Of a stretch of 64,000 bases of DNA, positions 56,505 through 64,000 are shown one piece after another. Below the pieces are notes generated by a model. The model was not told the origin of the DNA. It ran no database searches and was given only the letters and a program-made list of their open reading frames with translations. The position numbers and the translations under genes were made by a program. Source of the DNA: CAVONV01 sp963697355 (GTDB lineage: Bacteria; Acidobacteriota; Vicinamibacteria; Marinacidobacterales; DATDRI01); the NCBI GenBank assembly GCA_963697355.1, contig CAVONV010000002.1, positions 62,001 through 126,000 on the forward strand. Direction: 5' to 3'. Within the stretch, counting starts at the first letter, position 1. The number at the start of each line of letters is the position of its first letter.

Positions 56505-56645
56505 TTCCAACTAACTAGCCTATGGCAGGGGCAAGGAGCAAGGGATCGGGCAGGGGCACGGGGCATCCGCACGAAATTAGTCTCCGATGCAGTGGACGTC
56601 CCGGCCGTGCGGATGCTGATAACTGCTCACTGGCTCCTGGCCTCT
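56505..56645. repeat. Dispersed ~100-bp element, copy 2
   Basis: Direct match to 46553-46680. Here GCATCCGCACG (56563-56573) and CGTGCGGATGC (56606-56616) form a perfect 11-base inverted repeat. The preceding bases (56419-56504) contain GCCAGAGGCC and TGGCCAGTTA words like those at 44.9 kb and 50.5 kb. It follows the RND operon and precedes the stop of the converging AlkA gene. Confidence 0.7.
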
Positions 56646-56650
56646 TCTCC

Positions 56651-57586
56651 TTACTGCGTTGCTTTCCGCATACGCCGGGCCAGTTCCGCGTAGACATAGA
56701 TAAGGGCAAGGCCTCGGTAGGGGCGCCAGCGCTCCGCGAACTCTCGCATGCTCTCCTCTCGGGCCGGCGCCTCGTATCCCAACATCTCCTTTGCAAAGTA
56801 CTTCAGCACTCCTAGATCACCGGCAGGAAACACATCGAGGCGAGATAAACCTCGTAGGAGTGTAAACTCCGCCGTCCATCTTCCGACTCCCTTGAAAGAA
56901 GTCAAGAGCTCGATGAGCTCCTCGTCGGGCATGCTCACAAGCTTTGCTTCTGACAAATCACCAGCGAGAAAAGTCTTGGCAAGTCGGCTGAGCGTTTCAG
57001 ACTTGCTCTGGCTCAAGCGAAAGGAGCGGAGCTCTTCTATGGTCATCTTTGCCACCCGGGCCGGCGAGGGGAAATTGTAATGGAGCTTACCGTCGAAACG
57101 AGCCCTCCGTCCTAGTACGGTCGCCAGAGCACAAAGGATGCTGTGGGCAAACTTCAAGTTGATTTGCTGTGAGATGACGATCTGGATCAGGGTTTCCCAG
57201 ACTGTGGCTCGTCCAACCACGCGCAATCCCCGATATTTCTTGATAAGGGGACCGAGAAGCGGATCGTTGCCGAACTTACGATAGAACGGGCGCACATCCG
57301 AACGGATCCTAAAGACATTGTCTAGAACGCCCTGTACAACGTGCTTTGCCTCTGTCGTTTTAGCGCGTGCTCCCGAGATGGTGACCTCGAGAAGGGCTCG
57401 AGATGGTGCCCCGCGCTCGGTGACCTCGACCAGATGAGGGTGGTGACCTACGAACACGAGGCGCCGGTAGAGATCGTCCTCGAAGCAGTCCACGACTTCC
57501 GGAAACGCCGCTATGCGCGCTGCCGTAAGGGCCAGAGAATAGGGTCGTTCTGGTACTAACGCGTAACGAGCACATTCTCTAGACAT
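56651..57586 (-). CDS. DNA-3-methyladenine glycosylase (AlkA/HhH-GPD type)
   Basis: A 311-residue base-excision enzyme. An N-terminal beta domain (about 1-90) precedes the HhH-GPD domain: VWETLIQIVISQQINLKFAH, the helix-hairpin-helix LLTSFKGVGRWTAEFTLL and the catalytic aspartate in LDVFPAGDLGVLKYF. It removes alkylated purines from DNA. The lysine of OGG1-type enzymes is absent from the hairpin end, consistent with a monofunctional AlkA. ATG 57586 or the TTG just before it could start translation. It lies 44 bases downstream of the ferritin-like lipoprotein gene on the same strand. Confidence 0.88.
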   Translation of the reverse strand: MSRECARYALVPERPYSLALTAARIAAFPEVVDCFEDDLYRRLVFVGHHPHLVEVTERGAPSRALLEVTISGARAKTTEAKHVVQGVLDNVFRIRSDVRPFYRKFGNDPLLGPLIKKYRGLRVVGRATVWETLIQIVISQQINLKFAHSILCALATVLGRRARFDGKLHYNFPSPARVAKMTIEELRSFRLSQSKSETLSRLAKTFLAGDLSEAKLVSMPDEELIELLTSFKGVGRWTAEFTLLRGLSRLDVFPAGDLGVLKYFAKEMLGYEAPAREESMREFAERWRPYRGLALIYVYAELARRMRKATQ

Positions 57587-57630
57587 CAATGGGGCACTCT
57601 CTGTTCAGGGTGCCCAGTTTACTTCAAGGC

Positions 57631-58221
57631 TTACCTGCAAGCCTCGAACGCCGGGAGGTGGTTGTGAAGCGAGGCCGCTCGGTTGTTCGTGAAGACGTTC
57701 CGGACGTCGTTGGGGAGCTCCAGCTCCAAATACGTATCGTAGAGAGCAATATTGTCGATTTCCGCTTGGGCTGCTGCGGTACAGGCCTCTCGGATAGATT
57801 CGAAGCGAGGGACATTGCCGAGATTCCATTCGCTTGTCGGAACTTCGAGGCTTCGGTTCCGGTAGAGGCCCGCGATGGCGGAGGAGTGTCTTTGCTCGGC
57901 ATTGACGATTCGGCTGAAGGGAAACACTTGCCCGAAATCCGCTAGGACTCGCCGGTAGATGTTCTCGGCGTGGTATTCGTCTTGGAGCGTTAGCGCCATG
58001 GCAGCCACAACTTCCGCGGTCGTACCTTGCGTGACAACACCCGTTCCGTTCGCGGTGTTGCTGCCGTTGGCGTTGAGATTGTTGGTTTGACCGTATTGGT
58101 AGCCCAGCATAGGGGGCTCAGGAGACGTGGGTGTAACGGAGTCATTACAACCCATGGATGCGATGGAGACAAAGGTGATGAATGTCAATGTGGCAACGGC
58201 ACGGTTAGTGTTGTTGTTCAT
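57631..58221 (-). CDS. Ferritin-like lipoprotein (DUF2202-like)
   Basis: A 196-residue protein with a lipoprotein signal (SIASMGC). A Gly/Asn/Thr-rich linker leads to a four-helix, ferritin-like domain with possible iron ligands in LQDEYHAENIYRR, NAEQRHSSAIAGL, AQAEIDNIALYD and ASLHNHLPAFEAC. The ExxH spacing and the overall plan match DUF2202. It may bind a di-iron centre at the outer or inner membrane surface. ATG 58221 has AGGAGAAGAAG ahead. The DUF4405 gene ends 46 bases upstream, so the two are likely co-transcribed. Confidence 0.75.
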   Translation of the reverse strand: MNNNTNRAVATLTFITFVSIASMGCNDSVTPTSPEPPMLGYQYGQTNNLNANGSNTANGTGVVTQGTTAEVVAAMALTLQDEYHAENIYRRVLADFGQVFPFSRIVNAEQRHSSAIAGLYRNRSLEVPTSEWNLGNVPRFESIREACTAAAQAEIDNIALYDTYLELELPNDVRNVFTNNRAASLHNHLPAFEACR

Positions 58222-58267
58222 CTTCTTCTCCTGATGGTTGATGCTGTCCTCTGGTTGCGGCGGCGGA

Positions 58268-59131
58268 TCACTTGGAGCCGCTCATCGACCCTCGGATCAA
58301 CGAAACGAGCTCCCCGGGTCTCATTTCTAACGACTGAGCGAGTTGGCGCAGGGAAGAGGTTCGAGTGGCCTCAATTCCTTGCCTGCGGAGAGCCTCAACG
58401 AAGGCATGCGTGGATAAACCTTCCGATTCGCAGTATTGTTCGACGGTCATTCGGCCGAATCCCATCCCGGTGCTCTTTTCGTGCGAATCGGCCTCCGTTC
58501 TTGTTTCTCGAGGGACGACCATAGAGTAAATGTCGCTGGGTGAGAGCTCGCGTTGGCGCGCCAGGTCGCCCAATGTCGTGTCTTCGTTCTGAACGTCGAA
58601 GCCCTTGGTGCGAAGGGTCTCGACAAGGTTTTCGACGGGCATGTTGATCTGTCGAGCGAGATCTCTGAGCGGGAGATCCTCGGCGTGAGGTATGGGGGCT
58701 CGTTCGGTGACTTCGTCCCAGTAGTCCTTGATGTCCTCGTGGGCGTCGATAAAGTTGCCAAAGGGGGGAAAGCCTATCAGAGGGCCCGCCACAAAAAGGG
58801 CGCTCACCGCCAGTGCTGCTAGAAGCTCTTTCTTGAGGCGCAGGCCTTCGACCTTCTTCAAGCGTAGATAGCCCAATAGAACCTTCCAGTTGAAGAAAAT
58901 GTGAAGCGCGGCGATGACTAGAAACAATGTTGCTGCCGTGTAGTGGACACTGGCCCACTGTTCCTTGCCCACGCCGAGGACGGCCCAATCGGTCCAGTTT
59001 GCTACTCTCCCTCGCGGAGAAAAGAACAACACGGTTCCCGAAGCCAACAGGATGAGAAATGTGGTGGCGATGACGAACGTCGTAAATCCACGGGTGTAGA
59101 AGCTCTGCTTTTTTTCTCGTACCTTTTCCAT
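58268..59131 (-). CDS. DUF4405 membrane protein with helical repeat tail
   Basis: A 287-residue protein. Residues about 12-125 hold three or four helices of the DUF4405 type, with histidines in WASVHYTAATLFLVIAALHI that could bind haem. The C-terminal 150 residues repeat a small helical unit: LRDLARQINMPVENLVETLR, LGDLARQRELSPSDIYSMV, VEQYCESEGLSTHAFVEALR and LRQLAQSLEMRPGELVSLIR. These form two pairs, each separated by TTL or SSL. Such repeats recall IF2-N or helix-turn-helix units, but no function is known. The partner lipoprotein is encoded just downstream. Confidence 0.78.
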   Translation of the reverse strand: MEKVREKKQSFYTRGFTTFVIATTFLILLASGTVLFFSPRGRVANWTDWAVLGVGKEQWASVHYTAATLFLVIAALHIFFNWKVLLGYLRLKKVEGLRLKKELLAALAVSALFVAGPLIGFPPFGNFIDAHEDIKDYWDEVTERAPIPHAEDLPLRDLARQINMPVENLVETLRTKGFDVQNEDTTLGDLARQRELSPSDIYSMVVPRETRTEADSHEKSTGMGFGRMTVEQYCESEGLSTHAFVEALRRQGIEATRTSSLRQLAQSLEMRPGELVSLIRGSMSGSK

Positions 59132-59513
59132 CGGCTCGTTACCTATAGCTCAGCATCGGCTGGGCTCCAAAACCTTCCTTCTTCAATCCGATTGATTCCC
59201 GGGCCCCTAGTTTCTTGGACACGTTGGGTGCCCGACAACTTGTTCATTATTTAGAGCAAGTTTCTGGCCAAGAGTTTCAAAGGATTTGGTTTGGTCGTAT
59301 ACTACTGATATAGAGCGGTTTGCTCTAAGTCATAGCCGTCGGATTCGCGTGCGTAAAGAGGGGCATTTCGACCAAATGGTCGATTTTCCACAAAAAAGGA
59401 CCGATGTGGTCGAAATGGGTGGTCTCCTCCGCTGCCGCCGAACCGACGGATAACTCCGAGTTGCCCCGAACGATGACATCAACGTCCACGGACGCTTCGC
59501 TGGGAGACAGACG
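59132..59513 (+). promoter_or_regulatory. Regulatory region of phosphate transport operon
   Basis: TTGGTT (59286-59291) and TATAGA (59309-59314), spaced 17 bases, form a possible promoter. The -10 overlaps a TAGAGC/GCTCTA inverted repeat (59311-59327). Downstream lies the palindrome TCGACCA-AA-TGGTCGA (59368-59383), and a third half-site TGGTCGA at 59407-59413. The longer arms CATTTCGACCA (59364-59374) and TGGTCGAAATG (59407-59417) also pair. This looks like an operator for a dimeric regulator or an mRNA hairpin 100-150 bases before the ATG. No gene seen. It does not resemble the known Pho box. Confidence 0.55.
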
Positions 59514-60173
59514 ATGGCAAGAATCAAGCTGTTGCCCTTCAGCCGCACCAAAGAAATTGAAAAGCAAATCGATGAGTTTCTCGACAAGGTGTCCGAAGCG
59601 GGACTTGCCTTCGAAATGGGTGTCGGCTGTTATCTGAGTCAGGGGGTGAGTGAGGCCTGTCAGGAGAAATGGAACCAGGTCAGTGAGCTCGAACACCAAG
59701 GCGACGATCTGCGCCGAACCGTAGAAGCTGTGCTCTACACCGATCTGTTGATCCCCGATTTCAGGGGGGATGTTCTTAGCTTGCTCGAGGACTTGGACGA
59801 GTTGATCGATATGATGAAGTCGACACTCCACAGCATTTTGATTGAGCAGCACAACGTCCCATCGGAGAGCAAAGACGACATCAAAGAGTTGGTGTCGGCC
59901 TCTGTCAAGAGCGTCGAGTGTACGGTCAATGCCACACGAGCGTTTTTCTCGGACCTTACGAGTGTCCGAGACCACATTCACAAAATAGGATTCTATGAAA
60001 GGGAGGCGGACAAGATCGCGATTCGCTTGAAGAAAGTGCTCTTCAGCGCTGACGGACCCCTGGATCGAAAAATGCACCTGCGAGATCTAGTCACCTCTAT
60101 CGAGGGGATCGCGGATGAGGCGGAAAATGTTGGGGATCGACTGACGATCTACTGCATAAAGCGAACGCCCTGA
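59514..60173 (+). CDS. DUF47/TIGR00153 PhoU-like accessory protein of Pit transporter
   Basis: A 219-residue all-helical protein of the TIGR00153 family: ARIKLLPFSRTKEIEKQIDE, VSELEHQGDDLRRTVEAVLY with the acidic Ex3D-type metal-binding segment, and IGFYEREADKIAIRLKKVLF. Such proteins resemble PhoU and sit next to PiT phosphate carriers, probably adjusting their activity. ATG 59514 has GGGAGACAG upstream. The PiT gene starts 29 bases after its stop. The antisense strand is also open here, but the family match fixes the plus strand. Confidence 0.92.
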   Translation: MARIKLLPFSRTKEIEKQIDEFLDKVSEAGLAFEMGVGCYLSQGVSEACQEKWNQVSELEHQGDDLRRTVEAVLYTDLLIPDFRGDVLSLLEDLDELIDMMKSTLHSILIEQHNVPSESKDDIKELVSASVKSVECTVNATRAFFSDLTSVRDHIHKIGFYEREADKIAIRLKKVLFSADGPLDRKMHLRDLVTSIEGIADEAENVGDRLTIYCIKRTP

Positions 60174-60202
60174 GAAAGAGCTGAGTCGGGACAAGAGTCT
60201 AG

Positions 60203-61696
60203 ATGGAAATTCTCTTCTACATGTCGAGTGGCCTTCTTTTAGGCTGGACCCTGGGAGCCAATGACGCCGCCAACGTTTTCGGCACGGCGGTGGGAAGTCG
60301 GATGATCCGCTTCGGTACAGCGGCGGTCATTTGCAGTGTTTTTCTCGTCCTGGGGGCGGTCGTGAGCGGTGCCGGTGCTGCTCATGGTCTCCGCGAGCTG
60401 GGAACGGTCAATGCCTTACCGGGATCCTTCACGGTTGCTTTGGCAGCGGCTCTAACCGTCTATGGAATGACCAAGGCGCGTCTTCCTGTTTCGATTACGC
60501 AAGCCATTGTGGGCGCCATCATCGGCTGGAACCTATTCAGCCATTCCATCACCGACCGTGACTCTCTGACCAAAATCGTGGCGACCTGGGTGGCATGCCC
60601 TATCCTGGGTGGCGTCATTGCTGTTTCGCTCTACAAAACGACCAGCGTGATCCTGTCGCGGATCAAAATCCACTTGTTGCGTTTGGATCAATACACGCGG
60701 TGGGGTTTGATCCTTGCCGGGGCTGCCGGCTCCTACAGCTTGGGGGCCAACAACATCGGCAACGTCATGGGTGTTTTTGTTCCGTCATCGCCCTTTGCGG
60801 ACCTGCGTTTGGGCGATCTCTTCACGTTGACCTCGGTCCAGCAACTGTTTCTGCTCGGGGCGATTGCCATCGCGGTAGGCGTGTTTACTTATTCCGAACG
60901 GGTCATGATGACGGTCGGCGCAGATATCATGCCCTTGACCCCTCTGGCTGCGTGGGTTGTCGTCGTTGCGCACTCTCTCGTTTTGTTCATGTTCTCATCG
61001 GCGGGCCTGGAGCACTTCCTTCTGCGCCTCGGCCTTCCTGCTATACCTCTCATTCCGGTTTCCAGCTCGCAGGCAGTCGTGGGTGCAGTGCTGGGTCTCG
61101 GTTTGTTGCGGGGACTCAAAGGAGCCCACCAAGTCCGTTGGAGAGTCATCCTGAACATTACCTCAGGCTGGGTGTCGACGCCTATCATTGCCGCCCTTGC
61201 TTGTTTCTTCATGCTCTTCTTCATGAAAAACGTCTTTCAGCAACAGGTCTATAACGACGTGACCTACGTTCTGTCTCCACCCGTCCTGGAGCGGTTGGAA
61301 ACGGCAGGTGTGGATACCTCTCCACTCCGCGCGCTGGGAAACGAAGAGATCGCACACGGCACCGGCTTCAGAGATGCATTTCGGCGGCACGTACAGTTGA
61401 GTCACGAGCAGGAAGAGATCGTTCTCTCCACGGCGGAGATTTACCCCATGAGGGTCGATGCATCGAAGTTGGAGAGGCTCCGCCGATACAATTTGACGGT
61501 TTCTCAGTTCGATGCCCTCCAAGCATTGTCCGGCCGTTCCTTTCGCCACAAGTGGCAGTTTCACGATGCGCTTGCTGAACAGACGGACGATTGGAAAAGA
61601 CGACCGAAGACTCTGTTGAACAAGGCCTTCAATTCCACGCAAGAGGGGCTCCTGGACTACCTTTTCCGGACATTTCATAACGAAACGAGTGACTGA
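60203..61696 (+). CDS. PiT family inorganic phosphate transporter
   Basis: A 497-residue membrane protein with about ten helices. The PiT signatures GANDAANVFGTAVGSRMI (residues 19-36) and GANNIGNVMGVFVP (near 177-190) are both intact. VSSSQAVVGAVLGLGLLRG closes the second repeat. It takes up phosphate (or metal-phosphate) with protons or sodium. After the last helix (near 345) there is an extra cytoplasmic region of about 150 residues with no recognised domain. It likely works with the PhoU-like protein encoded upstream in the same operon. Confidence 0.92.
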   Translation: MEILFYMSSGLLLGWTLGANDAANVFGTAVGSRMIRFGTAAVICSVFLVLGAVVSGAGAAHGLRELGTVNALPGSFTVALAAALTVYGMTKARLPVSITQAIVGAIIGWNLFSHSITDRDSLTKIVATWVACPILGGVIAVSLYKTTSVILSRIKIHLLRLDQYTRWGLILAGAAGSYSLGANNIGNVMGVFVPSSPFADLRLGDLFTLTSVQQLFLLGAIAIAVGVFTYSERVMMTVGADIMPLTPLAAWVVVVAHSLVLFMFSSAGLEHFLLRLGLPAIPLIPVSSSQAVVGAVLGLGLLRGLKGAHQVRWRVILNITSGWVSTPIIAALACFFMLFFMKNVFQQQVYNDVTYVLSPPVLERLETAGVDTSPLRALGNEEIAHGTGFRDAFRRHVQLSHEQEEIVLSTAEIYPMRVDASKLERLRRYNLTVSQFDALQALSGRSFRHKWQFHDALAEQTDDWKRRPKTLLNKAFNSTQEGLLDYLFRTFHNETSD

Positions 61697-61780
61697 TACG
61701 GCAAGGAAGTTGGTGTCGGGCCCGCTTGGGTCACCTCTCCGATAGCCCGAAGGTTGTTCTCGCCTGTATTTCGATGCTGC

Positions 61781-61818
61781 AAAAAAGGCGCCCCACTCCG
61801 CAGGACATGGGGACGCCT
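61781..61818 (-). terminator. Rho-independent terminator for minus-strand yceI remnant
   Basis: Read on the minus strand, AGGCGTCCCCA (61818-61808) pairs with TGGGGCGCCT (61795-61786) with one bulge and is followed by six T (61786-61781). It lies 43 bases past the yceI stop. Confidence 0.75.
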
Positions 61819-61861
61819 GGGTCCGACCGATCAGACCTGACGTGGATGTTCTGGAGATCGA

Positions 61862-62233
61862 CTACTCTGACTCGGGCTTGGACGAACCTTCGATCTCGAG
61901 GACGATGACCACCTCATCACTGACGACGAGCCCTCCGGTGTCCAGAACCTTGTTCCAGCTCACGCCGAAGTCTTTTCGGTTGATCTTGCCTTTTGCCGTG
62001 AAACCGACTCGCTGGGTGCCCATGAAGTCGACGGCACCGGTGAACTCACCGTCGAGGGTGATGGGTTTTGTCACACCGCGTATGGTCAAATCACCGTTGA
62101 GCCGCAGTTTCTTGTCGCCAAGATCCTCCACCTTGGTGCTGACAAACTTGATGTCCGGATGACTCTCGGCGTCGAAGAAATCCGGCGAGCGAAGGTGGTC
62201 GTCTCGACCGGAGTTGGCTGTGTCGATACTGAG
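61862..62233 (-). pseudogene. Truncated YceI family protein
   Basis: The reading frame encodes the C-terminal two thirds of a YceI polyisoprenoid-binding-like protein: LSIDTANSGRDDHLRSPDFF, then LRLNGDLTIRGVTKPITLDG and FTAKGKINRKDFGVSWNKVL. The first 60 or so residues and any signal peptide are missing. Upstream of LSID the frame runs into GAATTCAAG-like repeat words and a stop (TAG). No ATG, GTG or TTG suits this part; a GTG at 62131 would give only an 89-residue piece. It is best read as a pseudogene broken at a repeat (62243-62262). A proper terminator still follows. Confidence 0.75.
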
Positions 62234-62242
62234 CGCAGGCGG

Positions 62243-62262
62243 ATTCTTGAGTTCTGAGTTCT
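62243..62262. repeat. Short GATTCTTGAGTTCT repeat at yceI breakpoint
   Basis: The words ATTCTTGAGTTC and TGAGTTCT match the family seen at 12846-12897, 19597-19640 and 45041-45056. They sit ten bases upstream of the first YceI-like codon. Confidence 0.6.
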
Positions 62263-62302
62263 ACTCAGTGGCCCCCCCAAGGGTGAAGAGCGGGCGCCTA
62301 AC

Positions 62303-63346
62303 CTAACCTCCTCTAGTATGCATCTCCCGGTGTGGGTCGAGCCGGAGCTCATCGGCTTTGGCCGAAGCGGAGCGTTCCGAAAGCTCCTCGCGGATCTCCG
62401 CGCCGCGATCTTCGCGTTGAGACCAGGCGGCTTGGAGGAGGGACTTGATCTCGTCTCTCGAGGCACCATCACGTAGGGGCTCGCGGAGGTCGATGCCGTC
62501 GTGGGCATAGAGACAGAGGTACCATCGACCGTCGGCGGTCAATCGGCTGCGGTCACAAGTGCGACAGAAAGGATCCGTTGTGGAGGAGATGATTCCGAAC
62601 ACGACACCATCCGGCAAAGTGTGCCTTCGAGCCGGTGCCCAGCGTTGCTCCTCCAAGGGCTCGGTCGACCCGTAACGCGCTCTGAGCACTTCGAGGATCT
62701 CGTCCTTGGAAACCACTTGTTCTATTGACCAGTGCGTAGCACCACCGACGTCCATGTACTCGATGAAACGCACTTCCGCTCCCACGTGTTTTCCGAACTC
62801 GATAAGATCCGCGATCTCGTCTTCGTTGAAGCCTCGCAAGACGACGGTGTCGATCTTCAGGTCTTTCAAACCCACTTGGCGTGCTCGGTCGATTCCTTCG
62901 AGGACTTTGTCGAGGCTGTCCTTCCGAGTCAGCGCTTTGAAACGGTCAGAGCGCAGTGTGTCCAGACTGACCGTTGCCCGGTGCAAGCCGGCGTCCAGGA
63001 GGCTCTGAGCATGCTCGGCGAGTAAAACACCGTTCGTGGTCAAGGCGAGATCCACAATTCGTGGGTTTTCTGAAATGAGCCGAACCAAGGTCTCAAGATC
63101 GGATCGGAGGAGAGGCTCTCCTCCCGTTAGGCGGACCTTGTTGACACCCAACTCCGCAAATATGTCTACGAGTCGCGCCGTTTCTTCGAACGTGAGAAGG
63201 TCTTTGCGTGGGATCCACACATATTCCTTTTCCGGCATGCAATAGTGGCAGCGAATGTTGCACCGGTCCGTGACGGAGATCCGTAGACTCCGGAGGGGTC
63301 TTTGAAGGGTGTCATAGGTGGTGCTCGCCGGCCTTTGAGATTCCAT
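62303..63346 (-). CDS. moaA: GTP 3',8-cyclase (molybdenum cofactor biosynthesis)
   Basis: A 347-residue radical-SAM enzyme. The first iron-sulphur cluster is bound by C29, C33 and C36 (DRCNIRCHYC), with GGEPLL and the SAM-binding segment following. The second cluster uses C261, C264 and C278 (PFCRTCDRSRL, WYLCLY). The chain ends in Gly-Gly (HTRGG), the conserved MoaA tail that reaches the active site. It starts molybdopterin synthesis from GTP. A stretch near 300-335 is somewhat longer than in E. coli. No other moa genes are in the window. It is followed by the yceI remnant. Confidence 0.95.
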   Translation of the reverse strand: MESQRPASTTYDTLQRPLRSLRISVTDRCNIRCHYCMPEKEYVWIPRKDLLTFEETARLVDIFAELGVNKVRLTGGEPLLRSDLETLVRLISENPRIVDLALTTNGVLLAEHAQSLLDAGLHRATVSLDTLRSDRFKALTRKDSLDKVLEGIDRARQVGLKDLKIDTVVLRGFNEDEIADLIEFGKHVGAEVRFIEYMDVGGATHWSIEQVVSKDEILEVLRARYGSTEPLEEQRWAPARRHTLPDGVVFGIISSTTDPFCRTCDRSRLTADGRWYLCLYAHDGIDLREPLRDGASRDEIKSLLQAAWSQREDRGAEIREELSERSASAKADELRLDPHREMHTRGG

Positions 63347-63429
63347 GGGAGACTCAGTCTACGCATCCCGGTACCTTGTGATCAAGTGGGTTGGGAATTT
63401 GGGTGGTCCCCCCCGCCGTGGCTCGCGCC

Positions 63430-63490
63430 ATCGCCAAGCTTCGGCCCCCATGACAGCTTGGCGGACAAGGCGGGGAGGACCCGCCAGCGC
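63430..63490. repeat. Palindromic element CGCCAAGCT...AGCTTGGCG
   Basis: CGCCAAGCT (63432-63440) and AGCTTGGCG (63455-63463) form a perfect 9-base inverted repeat, followed by GGCGGACAAGGCGGGG and ACCCGCC words. The element belongs to the GGCGGAC-type family seen at 26.4, 45.0 and 50.4 kb. The rest of 63347-63545 shows no gene. Confidence 0.55.
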
Positions 63491-63545
63491 TGACCCGGTC
63501 TCGGTTGCTCACTCCAAGGTGAATGGATCAGCGAGGCCTACAACT

Positions 63546-64000
63546 TCAATCGGGAATGAGACCCTCGGCGTTGCCTCGATCCCGTTCTAGTTGGCCGACT
63601 TTGTCCCATGCGGGATCGGCCTCAGGGACGAGGATCACATAAAGCATCCCTTCTTGTTGTTGTGCTCCGCTGGTCGCTTCTGTCGGGAGTTGCGCATTAA
63701 CCTGGTCGGGAGAGAGGCTATACATGCCTCCGGCGATTGCGTCGACCGCCAGGCCAATCGGAGCCCCGATGCAAAATAGAATGTTGCCGAACACCCACCC
63801 ACTGGTCTGCCGGGTCAATATGATCTCGTAAGGCTCATAGCCCTCCATGTGAACCACGACGTGGTGATTGTCTTTCCGCCGCAGCTTGGCGGACACGGGA
63901 GTCTTGCCATACATCTTGTTGTCGATGACCACTTCGGCCCCAGGAGGCTGGCTGGCGATCCCGATCCCCTGGCCCGTGCCGCGAAGGATGGTCGCGCAAC
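63546..64000 (-). CDS. PEGA-domain lipoprotein (N-terminus beyond window)
   Basis: The window holds about 151 codons up to the stop at 63546. The frame at the right edge starts CATILRGTGQGI, where the cysteine is probably the lipobox residue, so only the signal peptide is missing. IASQPPGAEVVIDNKMYGKT and MEGYEPYEIILTR form a PEGA surface-layer-type domain. A hydrophobic glycine-rich stretch WVFGNILFCIGAPIGLAVDA and MYSLSPDQVNA follow, common in small PEGA lipoproteins of Gram-negative bacteria. It sits at the cell envelope. Function beyond envelope binding is unknown. Confidence 0.8.
   Translation of the reverse strand, partial: CATILRGTGQGIGIASQPPGAEVVIDNKMYGKTPVSAKLRRKDNHHVVVHMEGYEPYEIILTRQTSGWVFGNILFCIGAPIGLAVDAIAGGMYSLSPDQVNAQLPTEATSGAQQQEGMLYVILVPEADPAWDKVGQLERDRGNAEGLIPD

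Noticed and set aside
45000..56650. Repeat-bounded region considered as an integrated phage or transposon
   Set aside because: No integrase, transposase or phage structural gene is present; the contents are housekeeping and efflux genes.
59325..60077. Minus-strand frame opposite the DUF47 gene
   Set aside because: The plus strand matches the TIGR00153 family and sits before a PiT gene.

Overview
The window looks like chromosomal DNA of an uncultivated member of the Acidobacteriota. The strongest pointers are a von Willebrand factor A protein of the type described in that phylum (5472-6497) and a DUF4388 protein (10443-11545). Supporting signs are an outer-membrane lipid and efflux gene set, a moderately high G+C by eye (not computed) and frequent TTG start codons. 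No tRNA, rRNA, CRISPR array, phage gene or transposase was found. Class-level placement is not possible from the sequence alone.

Layout, left to right. 0-7.5 kb: a cut-off exported methyltransferase, a tiny membrane protein, a MATE exporter, a secreted M20 peptidase, two coupled zinc-ribbon proteins, then VWA and OmpA/Pal-like envelope proteins. 7.5-13.9 kb: an ECF sigma/anti-sigma pair, an NHL-propeller protein, a DUF4388 gene split by a frameshift, an HNH nuclease, a LOG-like protein, and a PilZ-STAS signalling pair with a strong promoter. 13.9-19.5 kb: lipid and small-molecule enzymes, including a 941-residue ACP-AMP ligase-acyltransferase fusion and a UbiA prenyltransferase. 19.7-31.8 kb: a sugar block with galactokinase coupled to a sodium:solute symporter, a DUF5107-TPR protein with a CBM9-like partner, and a penicillin-acylase-type hydrolase next to a DUF6067 glycosidase-like protein. 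31.9-36.4 kb: a haem-binding DUF3365 protein, a subtilisin-type protease, and two paralogous secreted proteins built of repeated SLGCP modules. 36.6-44.7 kb: Wzm/Wzt polysaccharide export, a heptose-phosphate adenylyltransferase domain, Mfd and two parvulin-type prolyl isomerases. 44.7-56.6 kb: S4 protein and DusB, an M14 peptidase, DUF2784, and a TolC-HlyD-RND heavy-metal-type efflux operon, all set among non-coding repeat mosaics. 56.6-64 kb: an AlkA-like glycosylase, a ferritin-like lipoprotein with a DUF4405 membrane protein, a DUF47-PiT phosphate transport operon, a truncated yceI, MoaA, and a PEGA lipoprotein cut by the right edge.

Most genes are ordinary housekeeping, envelope and transport functions in short operons. 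The unusual material is the ACP-ligase-acyltransferase fusion, the SLGCP-repeat paralogues beside a subtilase, the DUF4388 frameshift, the truncated yceI at a repeat boundary, and several families of dispersed non-coding repeats. Two of those repeat families form long inverted or direct pairs around the 45-56 kb region. Gene starts were chosen from ribosome-binding sites, signal peptides and family alignments recalled from memory; all are open to correction.
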